DNA of 64,000 bases from Skeletonema tropicum (GCA_037178625.1 CM074144.1:1736001-1800000), one strand, 5' to 3'. Positions 33,017 through 44,631 are shown, counted from the stretch's first letter. The notes: generated by a model not told the origin, from the sequence alone. Numbers and translations are program-made.

Positions 33017-34150
33017 ATGAAGTTCATTTATGCCATAATTCCATTTGTGAATTTGGCAACCAACCAATTTGTTGGCGGCGCAACTCATGCGCTATTAAAC
33101 AAAATTGTCATTGCCACACCTCCACAAGGTACATGCCATGACAATATTATTAACGGAGCAACAACACTACGTGTAGATTCACCAACATTTATCAGTGACA
33201 CACCTCCTACAAAGCAAACAACATCAATTAGGTACTTACCAGTCGAGGACGCCGACGATGTGTACGCAGCCCATGATAACATGCTACACAACTTGGATAC
33301 TCTTATTAACACCTTTGACGACTCTGAGCAATCTACTCAGTATGAACCATTTAATTATGAAGACAGTGACGAGTATGAGGAATTAGTAGAAACTCTTCCA
33401 CAACTCCAACACGACCTGGAAACAGCGGGGAAGATTTTTTTAGCAGCAACTCAGCGAAATCATATTGCATTTGAGGTTGAGGACGAATACAATACTGATG
33501 AAGAAGAGAGTTTCATGAAGCTTGAACCGAAGGTTGAGGACGAATACAATACTGATGAAGAAGAGAGTTCCATGAAGCTTGAACCGAAGGTTGAGGACGA
33601 ATACAATACTGATGAAGAAGAGAGCTCCATGAAGCTTGAACCGACTGAGGTTACAGCAGCGGATATAGTGCTGAATGATAGCGCGCAGAGGACTCGTATT
33701 GGAACTAACAAAATTGAAATTGAGCAGTGGAATTGTGTTGAAACTAAGACAACTGAAGTTGAGCAGAGGAAACGTATTGGAACTCAAACAACCGATGTTA
33801 AGCAGCGGAACTGTATTGGAACTAAGACAACCGATGTTGAGCAGAGGAAATGTATTGGACCTAAGATGAACGATGTGGATCAGCAGAATATTATTGGAAC
33901 TAACTCTGGAGTGCAGGCAAAACCGTGGTCGTTTATGATTGACGAAGGTTACCTAGTGGCTGATATTCCCGTTACCTTAATGCATTCAGGCGATCAAATG
34001 GGTCTGTATGGTAGCCAGTGGAATCCTGGGATCGACCGGGGTAACCCAGATGATTCAGTTACAAAAACAACCCTTGATTACCCCAATGATGTTGGAGACA
34101 ACTTGGTCACGTCACTCATTGTAAAGTGGACTTCCTTTGTCCTTTATTGA
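33017..34150 (+). CDS. Unknown ORF inside the small LTR element
   Basis: 377 residues from an ATG 28 bp after the left LTR. The N-terminus is hydrophobic. Residues about 155-212 contain three near-perfect copies of a 20-residue acidic unit starting 'VEDEYNTDEEES', followed by four or five degenerate units of about 17 residues built on '(Q/K)RxRIGTKTT'. The tail ('WSFMIDEGYLVADIP') is non-repetitive. It lacks Gag zinc knuckles and any Pol motif. It could be a degenerate Gag-like product or a captured gene fragment. The intact frame suggests recent insertion or selection. Confidence 0.6.
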   Translation: MKFIYAIIPFVNLATNQFVGGATHALLNKIVIATPPQGTCHDNIINGATTLRVDSPTFISDTPPTKQTTSIRYLPVEDADDVYAAHDNMLHNLDTLINTFDDSEQSTQYEPFNYEDSDEYEELVETLPQLQHDLETAGKIFLAATQRNHIAFEVEDEYNTDEEESFMKLEPKVEDEYNTDEEESSMKLEPKVEDEYNTDEEESSMKLEPTEVTAADIVLNDSAQRTRIGTNKIEIEQWNCVETKTTEVEQRKRIGTQTTDVKQRNCIGTKTTDVEQRKCIGPKMNDVDQQNIIGTNSGVQAKPWSFMIDEGYLVADIPVTLMHSGDQMGLYGSQWNPGIDRGNPDDSVTKTTLDYPNDVGDNLVTSLIVKWTSFVLY

Positions 34151-34213
34151 AAGGATAGAGATGCTATTTGGTACAATCCGATATCGACTACGTGATATCG
34201 AATTGTGGGGGGG

Positions 34214-34334
34214 TGTTAGATTACACGTACGTAGATACAAGTAGAGTACGGAAATACTCTAATCATTATCTTTTATCTCCTATCTAATCTATCAATAGCA
34301 TCGATTGGAAGTAGGGAGATCGAGGATACTAACA
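34214..34334 (+). repeat. 3' LTR
   Basis: A 121-bp repeat preceded by a G-rich polypurine tract (34205-34213) and followed by target duplication ATCCA. Confidence 0.92.
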
Positions 34335-34440
34335 ATCCATATGTAAGTAGTACACTTATATAAAATATATAAATATACAGTACTTTTCTAACTGTACTTA
34401 CTAAGTACTTAAGCTGCCAGCTGCCAGCTACATATATTAT

Positions 34441-36093
34441 TGGGTTCCCTCCTGGCCAAAACCACTAATTAGTGGTCATACGTAGGGGGTAGTTAGAGGA
34501 CATTCTAACACCTCCCAAACCCTAACATTCAAGGAATACACCACCAAAGACCTCTACAACAGAGTCCAAGCCCAAAAATCCGCAATGAAAACGCCCAAAT
34601 AGAAGTAGAGATAGCTATATACACACCATAAAATCGCTATTTTAGTGACCACTAATTAGTGGTCGAGAATTATGTGTTGTTGTGTAATTGTTTATGCTTC
34701 CCCCAACAAACAGTGCACATGGGAACCTTCTTATGATATGTGGAGTAGGTTTTGACCTCTATGCGGCATGTGGCACGCCTATCCTTGATGTACTGTGTGC
34801 CAACCTTCTGCCGACATTTTGTAAAATCTGGCTTGAATTCAAGCACGGGCTTGACCGTCTAGCTCGCCTGTTGGGGCGAATAGGAGAGCAGGAAGCTTTC
34901 CTGCACTGCATATGATGTTGTTCTAACATTTACTTGGCTGATTGACGACGAAAATCACGTTGGGGTGGAGAATTCTCAACTCTAGTATGCGATATCTTGA
35001 CACGAGAAGGGCGCAAATTAGCGCAAATTCTGCTGAAATGAGGTGTAGGCGCAGGTTTAGCGGAGATAACAGCCAATCAAAGGATATCGTCGTGTACATT
35101 AATGTCGTTGTGGTCGCTGTGCAAGAGATCACCATCGGATTTGCATTACTTATTGGCCAAACATACATCATAGAGTGGTGATTTGGTGCTGATGGATGCC
35201 AATTTTTTTTTGGAAAAAATGCGCTACACCACAACCTGGCATCACCTGCAGCCGCCCTGTCATTAATTTGGACCATTCCACCAACAATATTCCTATAATT
35301 AATATCATATGATGCTGTCTTTGTTTTTATTCCATTTAAAGCGGTTGATTTGTCGAATAATTATTGAATATTGCCATTATATTTGTGTCGATAAATCGTC
35401 ATCATCGCATCCCCGTCGCTTCAATTCATGTGAGATGCTAACCAAAACGAACTCTCTTGGGTAGATGGGCCGCTTTCCATGTCCCCATCTGTAGATAGGT
35501 TGGCCGCTTTGGGTAGGGATCGTTGTTTTCGAGTAGAATACCGTCGTATGTCGACTGCAAATAACTTTGCATGGTGGTTGGGACATCATCCGGTTGCCGG
35601 TGAAGTTTGTGCATGATTGTTGTAGGATCCAGGCCATCTCGATGCTCTTCTTCGACCACCTGGTTAGCCACTCATATTGTGACTGTTGTGGTATGCTTTC
35701 TGATGGGTAAAAGCATCTACTAAATGCAGATACGACGGCTCGTATGCTGGGCCTCTTTCGCCATGGTGATGGTGTGATGAAATGTGAGTTCTACGGGTGG
35801 CAACATTTTTGATATCAATTCCTACGTACCCCCAAGTTGAAGTTGCAAAACTTCCGAAAAAAACTCGTCGGCTGTTCGCCAAATTTGTCAGTAGGCTAGT
35901 GTTTGAACGTTAATAGGTTGGGCCCTCTCCAGGGAACACGTGAGATAATGGGTGTACGCATTGTCAAGACATTGAAGAGGGTGCCACCTGAATTATAGAA
36001 CGTTTGAGCGATTCTAAGTGTGTCGTAGGAGTACGTAAACTGACCACTAATTAGTGGTTTTTCCGCTAATTAGTGGCCCCAGGAGGGAACCCA
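34441..36093. mobile_element. Inverted-repeat DNA transposon remnant with ATTAGTGG palindromes
   Basis: The left end TGGGTTCCCTCCTGG is the inverse complement of the right end CCAGGAGGGAACCCA. Both ends are flanked by TTAT (34437-34440 and 36094-36097), a probable target duplication, although ATT with a shorter end is also possible. Just inside each end lies the palindrome CCACTAATTAGTGG. It recurs internally near 34651, and a variant sits in the right end. The 1.65-kb interior has short frames only (for example 35664-35882 minus, 34923-35276 minus, 34688-34915 plus), none matching a transposase I recognise. Probably non-autonomous or decayed; superfamily unassigned. Confidence 0.75.
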
Positions 36094-36097
36094 TTAT

Positions 36098-36863
36098 ATA
36101 GCCTCAATTTTTTTCATTACATCCCCTGGGCATCATCGGTTGAGGGATTATCCCGAACTCATACATAAGTAAACTCGCTCTATGATTTTTACCGGTAATC
36201 GGGGTACCGGATAAGGCCTCAGAGTTGTCTAATCACCTCGCTTAAATGCTTTTCCTTTGGAAAAGAAAGACAACCCTAAAATTGTAAAATGTTCATGTAC
36301 CCCCCTCAATGCTCAAACAAGTAACACAACACAACAATGGGGCTAAAATTAGTTACCCCCCCATGATGAGGTAAAAGGAATCTTAGTCTTCGTCAAAGTT
36401 ATCACCCGTGAGATAAGTAGGTAGAATTACGTTCTGTACCTGCATTCCCTTCAACAAGAGTACGACCTACAGAAAGTAGAGAAAAACACGAAGAACAACA
36501 CGAGTAACAACAACACCAAACACACACTTCAAAACCTGTACAGCCACTTTCCTTACTACTTTACAAATATTTTACTTGACCTCGCTTGGGCCTCACTGTC
36601 TCTGATGATGTGACTCGACTCGACTCGACTGCCAGACCGATCCTTCCATTGAAGTTGGAAGATAATCGGCACTTTCCAGCATTGTTCAACGTAGTTAAAA
36701 CCTCTTATAATTCGATTTTACCAACATTGATGCTGTGCTGGTTCATGAGACTGATCTTCTTCACATTAACTAGGTCATATTTTGCCAATTCTTACGAAGT
36801 CAGATTTTTTAGAAGAGGAAGCCCATTCAACGAGGTTCATTTCTTGTACTACTCCTATCAACA
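36098..36863. other. Upstream region of ankyrin gene 1
   Basis: Non-coding. A CTCGA repeat, 'gactcgactcgactcgact', lies at about 36612. The last 25 bp before the ATG match the sequence before the second ankyrin gene. Confidence 0.4.
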
Positions 36864-37583
36864 ATGACCAGCGTCGAAGTGCTAGAATCCATATCATTCC
36901 TGCTGGGACTGATCGATGCCCGCAATTGGGATTTATTCCGCTCCTACGCCCTTGAACCAAGTCCAGCACACTTCCGAGCTCGGTCAAACATTATCGCACA
37001 GATTCCTGAATTCAATGGCATGACGTTACTTCACGCCGTACTGAAATGCGACCCTCCACCGGAGCTTGTTCTCGACATGATCGAGATTTGTCCCAACCTA
37101 ACAGCTGCCAGGGATTGTCTCGGTCGGACACCACTTCACGTAGCTGCTGGATCAGCTGTGGCTCCGAGGTTGATCAAGATCATTGCTCATGTCTACCCTG
37201 ATGCATGTGACGTTCAAGACGTAGATGGAAAGACTCCATTGCACTTTGCATGTGATAGCTCATCTGTGCTTTTTGAAGACGATGATGAAACTGATGAGGC
37301 CGCGAAAACCCAACCAATATGTCACGATGTCATCTGTGCTCTCTTGTCAGAGTCTCTTGCTACGGCTACAATAGAAGATGCAGACGAAATGAGCCCGTTG
37401 GAGCATGCTATAATGAGTAACGCATCGTTGAGAACTGTGAAGCTACTGCAGTATGCAGCATCGAAGCATTTGCAGAAGACAGAATCTCCGTCTACGTGTC
37501 CGGGGCCCACCACAATGTCACGACGAAGTAGAAGAGTGTCTCTGGCAAACAGCGATACTTCGTGTGAAGTGAATGAAAGATGA
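36864..37583 (+). CDS. Ankyrin-repeat protein (copy 1)
   Basis: 239 residues in one exon. Four ankyrin repeats span about 48-195, with the consensus T-P-L-H: 'GMTLLHAVLKCDPPPELV', 'GRTPLHVAAGS', 'GKTPLHFACDSS' and 'EMSPLEHAIMSN'. An acidic insert lies between repeats three and four. The C-terminus is Ser/Arg-rich ('MSRRSRRVSLANSDTS'), which looks like a basic phosphorylatable tail. Ankyrin repeats bind proteins; no partner is evident. A near-identical copy is at 39328-40041. Confidence 0.88.
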   Translation: MTSVEVLESISFLLGLIDARNWDLFRSYALEPSPAHFRARSNIIAQIPEFNGMTLLHAVLKCDPPPELVLDMIEICPNLTAARDCLGRTPLHVAAGSAVAPRLIKIIAHVYPDACDVQDVDGKTPLHFACDSSSVLFEDDDETDEAAKTQPICHDVICALLSESLATATIEDADEMSPLEHAIMSNASLRTVKLLQYAASKHLQKTESPSTCPGPTTMSRRSRRVSLANSDTSCEVNER

Positions 37584-39327
37584 TTGGAATGAATTTCTGC
37601 ACATATACAATGAATATAATTAGTTTTAGACGAATCATGATTTGCAAAGGCGAAGGAGCTTACTGAAAACAGAAAAAGAATGCAAACAGAGTTCTATTCG
37701 TATATAGGAAGACATTCTTTTCTACTCTTTTCCATATTTCGTAGGTGAGCCCAATCATCGTCTAGCTGGCACGAAGCCATTCGACGTCGATAAATAATCA
37801 GCTTCGTAAGTACAATTATTGGCATGCGGAAGGTTAAAGATCCTTTGTTTCGGATTGGCTGCTCTGAAATATGCATATCTTGTGTACGAGAACAATCTGA
37901 GAAACAGTATCGTACAGCTCACAGTATACATAGACATATCTATCCCTTGAGACAATCCAGACGTACTTTAAGTTTGAGTTACATCATTGGCAACCCTCTT
38001 GCAAATCATTCGGCTGACCCAGCTTTGGCTTGGCATCGGGAAGCATCCTCGAATTCTTTGATTTTGGAGTACACATTACACATTCCACTTCATGACTTCA
38101 ACTCATGAGAGATATCAGCGAAACGAGAGTGAGCATCCACATCCATATATTGTAACTTAAAAAAATCTGTGCTGTGGACATGACAATGAAATGGCCAGGT
38201 CTCACTGTACATAAGATACTTCCTGATATTATTATCGTATGTTGTTGTAGGATACCATCATCTCTGACGTAGCAGCTGAGCTGGCGCATGCAGGTACTTC
38301 TCTACTTAAAATCACACCGACTACTACTGGCGGGAAGAAAGTGGCACCAGTGCCAATCTCAAATCTCACACAAAACACTAGCAAAATGAACAAAGTCATA
38401 AATATGGCCATAATACTCGACAAATTTACATAGAACAGCCTCAAGATAGCATACCAACCATTACATATAATAATTATCTCCTTCAAAAGGAACTATAATT
38501 CGTCCATATAGAGCAAATATCGACAATTTTCGGCACCGATAACTGCTACTTTGATCAAGGATGACGCATGCCTACGGCATCTCTGCATGCATGTGCTGCT
38601 GCTGCTGCTATGCGAATATACTACATATAACGTTGACCAGTGATTCTATCGAAAGCTATTAGTCTCTTCTATCATATTATGGACGGAGATGGGGTCAGAG
38701 GGCGATATTGACGCGAAGAACACCATTTTAGGGGTGTAGAATCGATGGTTGTGTTTTGTCAGTGGTTTGTTGGGATTCTAATGAGTACAACATAGTTCGT
38801 GCCACTTTTTTCCCGATGAAACTTTTTCCCACAAATAAATATCAGCCCAAACTGGGAATCCTTCAATAGCGCCTGATAGCGGTACCCAGGGTAACGGATT
38901 AGGCCCTGACTTCGGTCTAACGACAAAATCCAAGAAAATCAAGATTCACGTCCTTGTTTAGTGTCTTTTCTTGCCTATCTAAAAGAGCCGATGACTAGAG
39001 AGTGACGAGGCCGAAACTTGAAGAATTCCTTTCTGTCTACTTACACTTTTTACTGTTTTACTTTACTGACTCTTCTTCCTCCGTGATAGGTGATAGGAGT
39101 AATTACTTCTAGGTAACACCCGCCCAAGCAACTTAACGCAACAACTCCTCAGCCGATGAACGCTTTTGCCAACTAACATAGATCACCGGCAGAAAGAACC
39201 GGTGATCTAGGTTGAACGATCTAAAAGCTAGAGAACACTCCTCATAAAGATAACGGTTGCCACCGAACCTCCATCTCCATCCACGTGTGTTCCATTCAAT
39301 TCTTGTATTGTACTACTCCTATCAACA
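37584..39327. other. Spacer between ankyrin genes
   Basis: There is no convincing gene. A minus-strand frame at 38232-38486 has one hydrophobic segment but no support. A perfect hairpin AGATCACCGG...CCGGTGATCT with a 9-nt loop (about 39180-39208) lies about 120 bp before the second ankyrin ATG. A TGCTGC run is at about 38599. Confidence 0.45.
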
Positions 39328-40041
39328 ATGACCAGCGTCGAAGTGCTAGAATCCATATCATTCCTGCTGGGACTGATCGATGCCCGCAATTGGGAGTTAT
39401 TCCGCTCCTACGCCCTTGAACCAAGTCCAGCACACTTCCGAGCTCGGTCAAACATTATCGCACAGATTCCTGAATTCAATGGCATGACGTTACTTCACGC
39501 CGTACTGAAATGCGACCCTCCACCGGAGCTTGTTCTCGACATGATCGAGATTTGTCCCAACCTAACAGCTGCCAGGGATTGTCTCGGTCGGACACCACTT
39601 CACGTAGCCGCTGGATCAGTTGTGGCTCCGATGTTGATCAAGATCATTGCTCATGTCTACCCTGATGCATGTGATGTTCAAGACGTAGATGGAAAGACTC
39701 CATTGCACTTTGCATGTGATAGCTCATCTGTGCTGTTTGAAGACGATAACGACGACGATGAAACTGATGAGGCCCCGAAACCGCTACAACCATGCCACGA
39801 TGTCATCTGTGCTCTCTTGTCAGAGTCTCTTGCTGCGGCTACAATAGAAGATGCAGACGAAATGAGCCCGTTGGAGCATGCTATAATGAGTAATGCATCG
39901 TTGAGAACTGTCAAGCTACTGCAGTATGCAGCATCGAAGCATTTGCAAAAGATGACATCTCCGTCTACGTGTCCGGGGCCCACCACAATGTCACGACGAA
40001 GTAGAAGAGTGTCTCTGGCAAACAGCGATACCTCCTATTAA
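39328..40041 (+). CDS. Ankyrin-repeat protein (copy 2)
   Basis: 237 residues, differing from copy 1 mainly in the acidic insert (two more Asp residues, 'EDDNDDDETDE') and in a shorter C-terminal end. The same four ankyrin repeats and Ser/Arg-rich tail are present. The near-identity of coding sequence with divergent spacers indicates recent duplication or gene conversion. Its last third is duplicated again directly downstream. Confidence 0.88.
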   Translation: MTSVEVLESISFLLGLIDARNWELFRSYALEPSPAHFRARSNIIAQIPEFNGMTLLHAVLKCDPPPELVLDMIEICPNLTAARDCLGRTPLHVAAGSVVAPMLIKIIAHVYPDACDVQDVDGKTPLHFACDSSSVLFEDDNDDDETDEAPKPLQPCHDVICALLSESLAAATIEDADEMSPLEHAIMSNASLRTVKLLQYAASKHLQKMTSPSTCPGPTTMSRRSRRVSLANSDTSY

Positions 40042-40672
40042 GGGAGGTTATTGCATTACTGGAATTGAAATATAGAGCTATGTACATAATGAACCTAATT
40101 TCTGATCTGAAATGAATCATGATTTGCAGAGTCAATCCCTCTTCAACGCTGAGATTTCAATCATCAGTCTAAATTGGTCCAGAGCAGCTAGAGTATTTAT
40201 ACGTGCAAATCGTGCTTTATATTATGGTTGTCTTTTCTGGATGGAGCCATCAACGGCTACAATAGAAGATGCAGACGAAATGAGCCCGTTGGAGCATGCT
40301 ATAATGAGTAATGCATCGTTGAGAACTGTCAAGCTACTGCAGTATGCAGCATCGAAGCATTTGCAAAAGATGACATCTCCGTCTACGTGTCCGGGGCCCA
40401 CCACAATGTCACGACGAAGTAGAAGAGTGTCTCTGGCAAACAGCGATACCTCCTATTAAGGGAGGTTATTGCATTACTGGAATTGAAATATAGAGCTATG
40501 TACATAATGAACCTAATTTCTGATCTGAAATGAATCATGATTTGCAGAGTCAATCCCTCTTCAACGCTGAGATTTCAATCATCAGTCTAAATTGGTCCAG
40601 AGCAGCTAGAGTATTTATACGTGCAAATCGTGCTTTATATTATGGTTGTCTTTTCTGGATGGAGCCATCAAT
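39837..40672 (+). repeat. 418-bp tandem duplication of the ankyrin gene 3' end
   Basis: Two adjacent, apparently identical 418-bp units, 39837-40254 and 40255-40672. Each contains the last 70 codons of ankyrin copy 2 plus about 210 bp of 3' flank. The second unit creates a frame (40112-40459) that fuses the flank to the ankyrin tail; it has no complete ankyrin array and is probably not a gene. An assembly artefact is possible, given the identity. Confidence 0.85.
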
Positions 40673-41165
40673 CAAACAAAGCGGATGCCAGTGTTTGGGT
40701 TTCATCTTTTCCTTTTCTTCGTTCCATTTTCCCTAGCACATCTATATTATCTTTTTCAGCAGTTGTGAACAGCCACAAGCAAGTCCATCATTGCGTCATT
40801 CAATATAGCTGGTTATGTTACAGGGATTCTTGATATAGGTGATTATCTTGTCTTCGTTCTTCCAACTACCCAAGCATGCATTTGTCAATAATCCATCTTT
40901 TCAAATCAAGAAACGACAGATTTCTGGAAAGCGTGTTCTACCTGTGGATTATATGCCCCCGACAGGACACCAAGGAAATTCAACTCTATTTCACTGCAAT
41001 CATGGCAGAAATTCGATTCTCATTAGTAGAGAAGTAATAAATCATGACGCAATGCATGTTCTTGCAGCATTGATGGCATCCATCACGACAGAAAAACAAG
41101 ACACAACTCATACTACAAACACAAATGAAAATTTAAGCTCAAATACGTCCAAAGATCACTCACCC
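40673..41165. other. No gene recognised
   Basis: AT-rich DNA with one plus-strand frame (40839-41240) that lacks any domain and overlaps the opposing small ORF. Confidence 0.35.
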
Positions 41166-41399
41166 CTATACAAACAGCACATTTCTTGCCGGAACAATTC
41201 CCTCATCCGTCTCAATCAATGGATTATCCAACTCAAATGATGATACAGTAGCCGACTTTTCTGACGTCACCCTGTTCTTCGATGATGATGGCAGTTGATG
41301 TGGCACCGCTGCAAGATTCGTAAAGCCGGATCCCGTCCCAATTATGGCAACGAGGATGCCAGTGAGGGATAGTATTGTCGTCTTTATTGTCGGCTTCAT
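41166..41399 (-). CDS. Small putative membrane or secreted protein, possibly a first exon
   Basis: 77 residues from an ATG at 41399. Residues 5-25 ('IKTTILSLTGILVAIIGTGS') are a signal peptide or anchor, followed by a Ser-rich stretch. The frame ends at 'NVLFV' next to several GT dinucleotides, so it may be exon 1 of a longer gene whose remaining exons I could not place. No family is recognised. Confidence 0.35.
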   Translation of the reverse strand: MKPTIKTTILSLTGILVAIIGTGSGFTNLAAVPHQLPSSSKNRVTSEKSATVSSFELDNPLIETDEGIVPARNVLFV

Positions 41400-41479
41400 T
41401 TTCTATCTCTGTACGTGTTGATGATGTACCAGAAGCACTACATAATATCTATGAAATGGTGCGCGCGGCGATTTGTGAC

Positions 41480-41700
41480 TGCATGTTGTGTATGGTGTGT
41501 AGTGCGGCGCGGGCCCTCGGGGCCTGTTTTTTTTTTGTGCAATGTACCCGTCTATAAATTTGCTCTGCAATCTTCTGCAATGCTTGTTGTTGTTGTAACA
41601 TAAATGTGTCATGATGACAAAATTATTCTGTGGATTTCGTGTTGGATTTTTTTTTGCAATGTATCCGTCTATAAAGTTGCTCTGCAATGCTTGTTTAATA
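41480..41700 (-). repeat. Dispersed repeat family copy 3
   Basis: The inverse complement of 12085-12260: GC-rich 'gcgcgggccctcggggcctg' and 'tataaagttgctctgcaatg'. The 'tctataaa(t/g)ttgctctgcaat' segment occurs twice here (about 41550 and 41668), each preceded by a T run, giving an internal direct duplication. Confidence 0.65.
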
Positions 41701-42962
41701 ACATTCTTATAACAGAAACGTTTTATAGTACATACTCACTTACTTACTTAGAGCCGTTCCAAGCAAAATTGCATCGTAGATGCATAAGATTTTGATAGCA
41801 GCTAACAAAAAAGTGCAGCGCGCTTTCCGAGCACAACTGCATGCATGCATGTTTTTTCGTTCGACAGTCAGTATCTAACATCATAGCCGCTACTCTCATA
41901 GCCACCACGTTGCACAAACCCTACCAATAGTAATATCCAGTGAACTATATCGCAGACAACACCCTTTGCAACTATTCAGCCGCAGGGTTTTATTATTACA
42001 ACTGTCTACACCGCATAAATAAATGACTAATACATGCTACATAAATGTCATTTCTGTCTATGATGTTGCTATTTTTATCCAGCCTATTGCAATATTATGG
42101 ACAATAAATAGCCGACACTTCTTATATATAATAATGTTGATGAGTTGCGGTCTTTAGAGCCGCTCGATCCGCCGTCTACAGGCTTATTGTTGTGTTAGAG
42201 TGTCAAATTATTTATGCAATTTTGTGCACATCTTGTGTCCTTGGTATTTTGGAGGTGTGGGGGGGCTTTAATGGTCATTCCGAGCAACCAGAATCTCACT
42301 TCATATTATCATCGGCGATGGGTAGCGGAGGGGTAGTGCCTATAGATGTTTATCATCTTCGATGGGTGCAGGGAAGGTGGTTGTTTTCATTTCAAATCTC
42401 AATGAAGTGGATTGCAATGATATTATCTCCACCCCTACAGCAGCCGAAACGCCACACTGCTGCGAAAAAATCGCCATAATGTCGTTTAAGGGATGGGCCA
42501 TCGATACCTTATGAAATATACTCATGGACTGAGATAGGCGGCCATACTAGGGGTGCCATTGTAGGCCATTGTGGTGGCATCTTTTTCTCTTTTTCTGCAC
42601 GATCATCGATCATGCAAAAACCGAGTTGGCTTTTTGACGAAATAATTTACCGATCGCGTTTGACAGTACTTTATACCGATCGCGTTTTACATATTCTCAA
42701 ATATATGACGTCACTTGTTCCTCTCCTAACTTCAACGTGTCAGCTTCTCTGCTGGCAGGAAGAACATGTCGCCATCCGTGACTTTTCCGCGCAGCCACTC
42801 ATCGACTATCATGCTACGGAACACCACATGCAATTAGAAGAGTGCATAAATAATAATGAGTGGCTTGCGTATGACATTCCTCGCACGCAAATCAATATCT
42901 TAAATATGTGACCATTACGGACCGGCATAACCAAACCACGAACAAAATTGACCGTATAAAAT
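41701..42962. other. No gene recognised
   Basis: 1.26 kb of AT-rich DNA with only short frames. A direct repeat 'accgatcgcgttt' occurs twice at about 42649 and 42676. It precedes the two-exon gene that follows and may contain its promoter. Confidence 0.35.
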
Positions 42963-44631
42963 ATGCACACTTCAAGAGAGAAAGCGCAGCAACAGCAACC
43001 ATCCTCTTCCGACGTGAACAGCAAGAGCGCTCGGAAGGGTGTTAGATGCTCATTTCTGTCTATTCGTCAAATAATTTACAAAGTCCAATGGCCGAAAGTG
43101 CGTGTAGGCGATCATATCTTCCGCGAAATAGTAGAATTACAATCATCGCGCAATCCATGCTTCGAACACTCTACTGATCCACATACTCTTCTGAGGCTTG
43201 TTCTTTCCTCTTGCAATATGCGTGAACTAAAACATGTATTGTCTGAGCTAGGATGCGTAATGGATCTATATCGCACCAGACAGGAACAATTATCTATCGC
43301 TTACAATGTCATTTCCAATCGCAACGTTACCTGTAACGGTTCAAGCTCGGCTCAGTTATACAAATCGGATGCAGAAAGCAAAGCTGGAATAATGAATTAT
43401 GGCCGTTGTGTAAATAACAGTCATAACTTGCAGTCGTTGGCTGCTCCAGAGTGTTCCAGCGTATTGTCTAATGGGTAAGTCCGAAAGTGTATTGTTAAGA
43501 TGAGCTGAAATTGGAAGAAGCGTCTTATGTGATTCAGAATTTCATGTATAAGCGAAACGCTTAACACTGCGTAAAACATTACGTAGAGTGATCGTACGAA
43601 CATAGGAAGGATCGCTCATTCATCTACATTTAAGTCGCTTTTTGCTGTGTGGTATTAACCTTCCATAGAGTTCATGCCAAAAATAAAATTGTGATGTATG
43701 CAAATTTATTTTAAACTTGAACTGGTATTGTTTCTCCCATATGAATGTCGTCATGTCAAAAACTAATCACTTATCCTTACTTATCCCTATTTTCATTTAC
43801 TTCAGCAATGGCGGTGTGACAGCGGGCAACAAAAAAGATGTTGTCGACAACAACAAGAACGAGCATGATATACCTCTTCTGCAGACAAAGCAAGGCGATT
43901 GCATCTCTCCCGCTCATGTTAGATGCACTAACTTTGAGCAGGCAGAAGCATTTGATGCATCATGCAAATCATGGAGATCATGCGATAATAATAATGATTA
44001 TGACGTTGTCGAGCAGGCGAGTTCTTTGTTAAAGTTAAAGCAATCATCAAAAAATTATGACATCGAACAGCAGTGCCCTAAAGAGAGCAATGGTAGTGCC
44101 GCAACTCCAGTGAATACTCATCATCCGTCTGAAACGGACATACCAGCGTCTACTCCTTCTGATGAGGAGTCAGCAGTTGACCCAACTAATCTTCCGGCGT
44201 TGCTGTATCATGCTGGGGAACAACCTGCTACTGTTCGCGCATATCGCCGCTGCTCAGAAGATCGCAGTCTTGTGGGCCGCCAAACCATTCGCGATCATTT
44301 ATATGATTCTCCGTCTACCAGTAGACTTCCGCGCAGCTGTCTCGACCGCCTGTTTCATGAGTCTTCTGGTTCTACCGTGAAGGATTATCCGTGTCGTAAT
44401 GCTACTTCGGTTGCTAGACTGTCAGGAGAACGTGATAATGATGGCACCAATATGGGTGTTGGTAATGTTGATAACGCCCCCTTGGAAGCAGACGATGCTG
44501 GTGTATTTCGTAGCAATAATGGCAATGCAGCTCGGCCAGTTGGAGTTGGAGAAATTCCACAGAACACAAAAGCGTCTGGAACTATTGGATCTATGTTGGG
44601 AGAGCTGTCGGAAAAGGGAATCCAACGGTGA
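42963..44631 (+). CDS. Unknown two-exon protein, 3' end altered by duplication
   Basis: Exons 42963-43474 and 43806-44631 join in frame across a 331-bp GT-AG intron to give 445 residues. The N-terminal half is basic, with Gln/Ser-rich residues 1-25 and a helical stretch around 'LLRLVLSSCNMRELKHVLSELG'. The C-terminal half is polar, Asn/Ser/Asp-rich and probably disordered. No domain is recognised. The last codons (from about 44618) come from a duplicated helicase segment read in another frame, so the native C-terminus may be lost. Confidence 0.5.

Larger units (their letters stand above)
32868..34334 (+). mobile_element. Small complete LTR retroelement (TRIM-like) carrying an ORF
   Basis: Two 121-bp direct repeats, 32868-32988 and 34214-34334, differ at about two sites. 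Each begins TGTTAG and ends TAACA. A 5-bp target duplication ATCCA flanks the element (32863-32867 and 34335-34339). Directly after the left LTR, GGTTATAGAGCC resembles a tRNA-iMet primer-binding site, and a polypurine tract GTGGGGGGG abuts the right LTR. The internal region has one ORF and no protease, integrase or reverse transcriptase, so it must move in trans. Confidence 0.92.

Noticed and set aside
40112..40459. Third ankyrin gene
   Set aside because: It comes from the second copy of a 418-bp tandem repeat and joins 3' flank to the ankyrin tail. It has only one ankyrin repeat and no promoter of its own.
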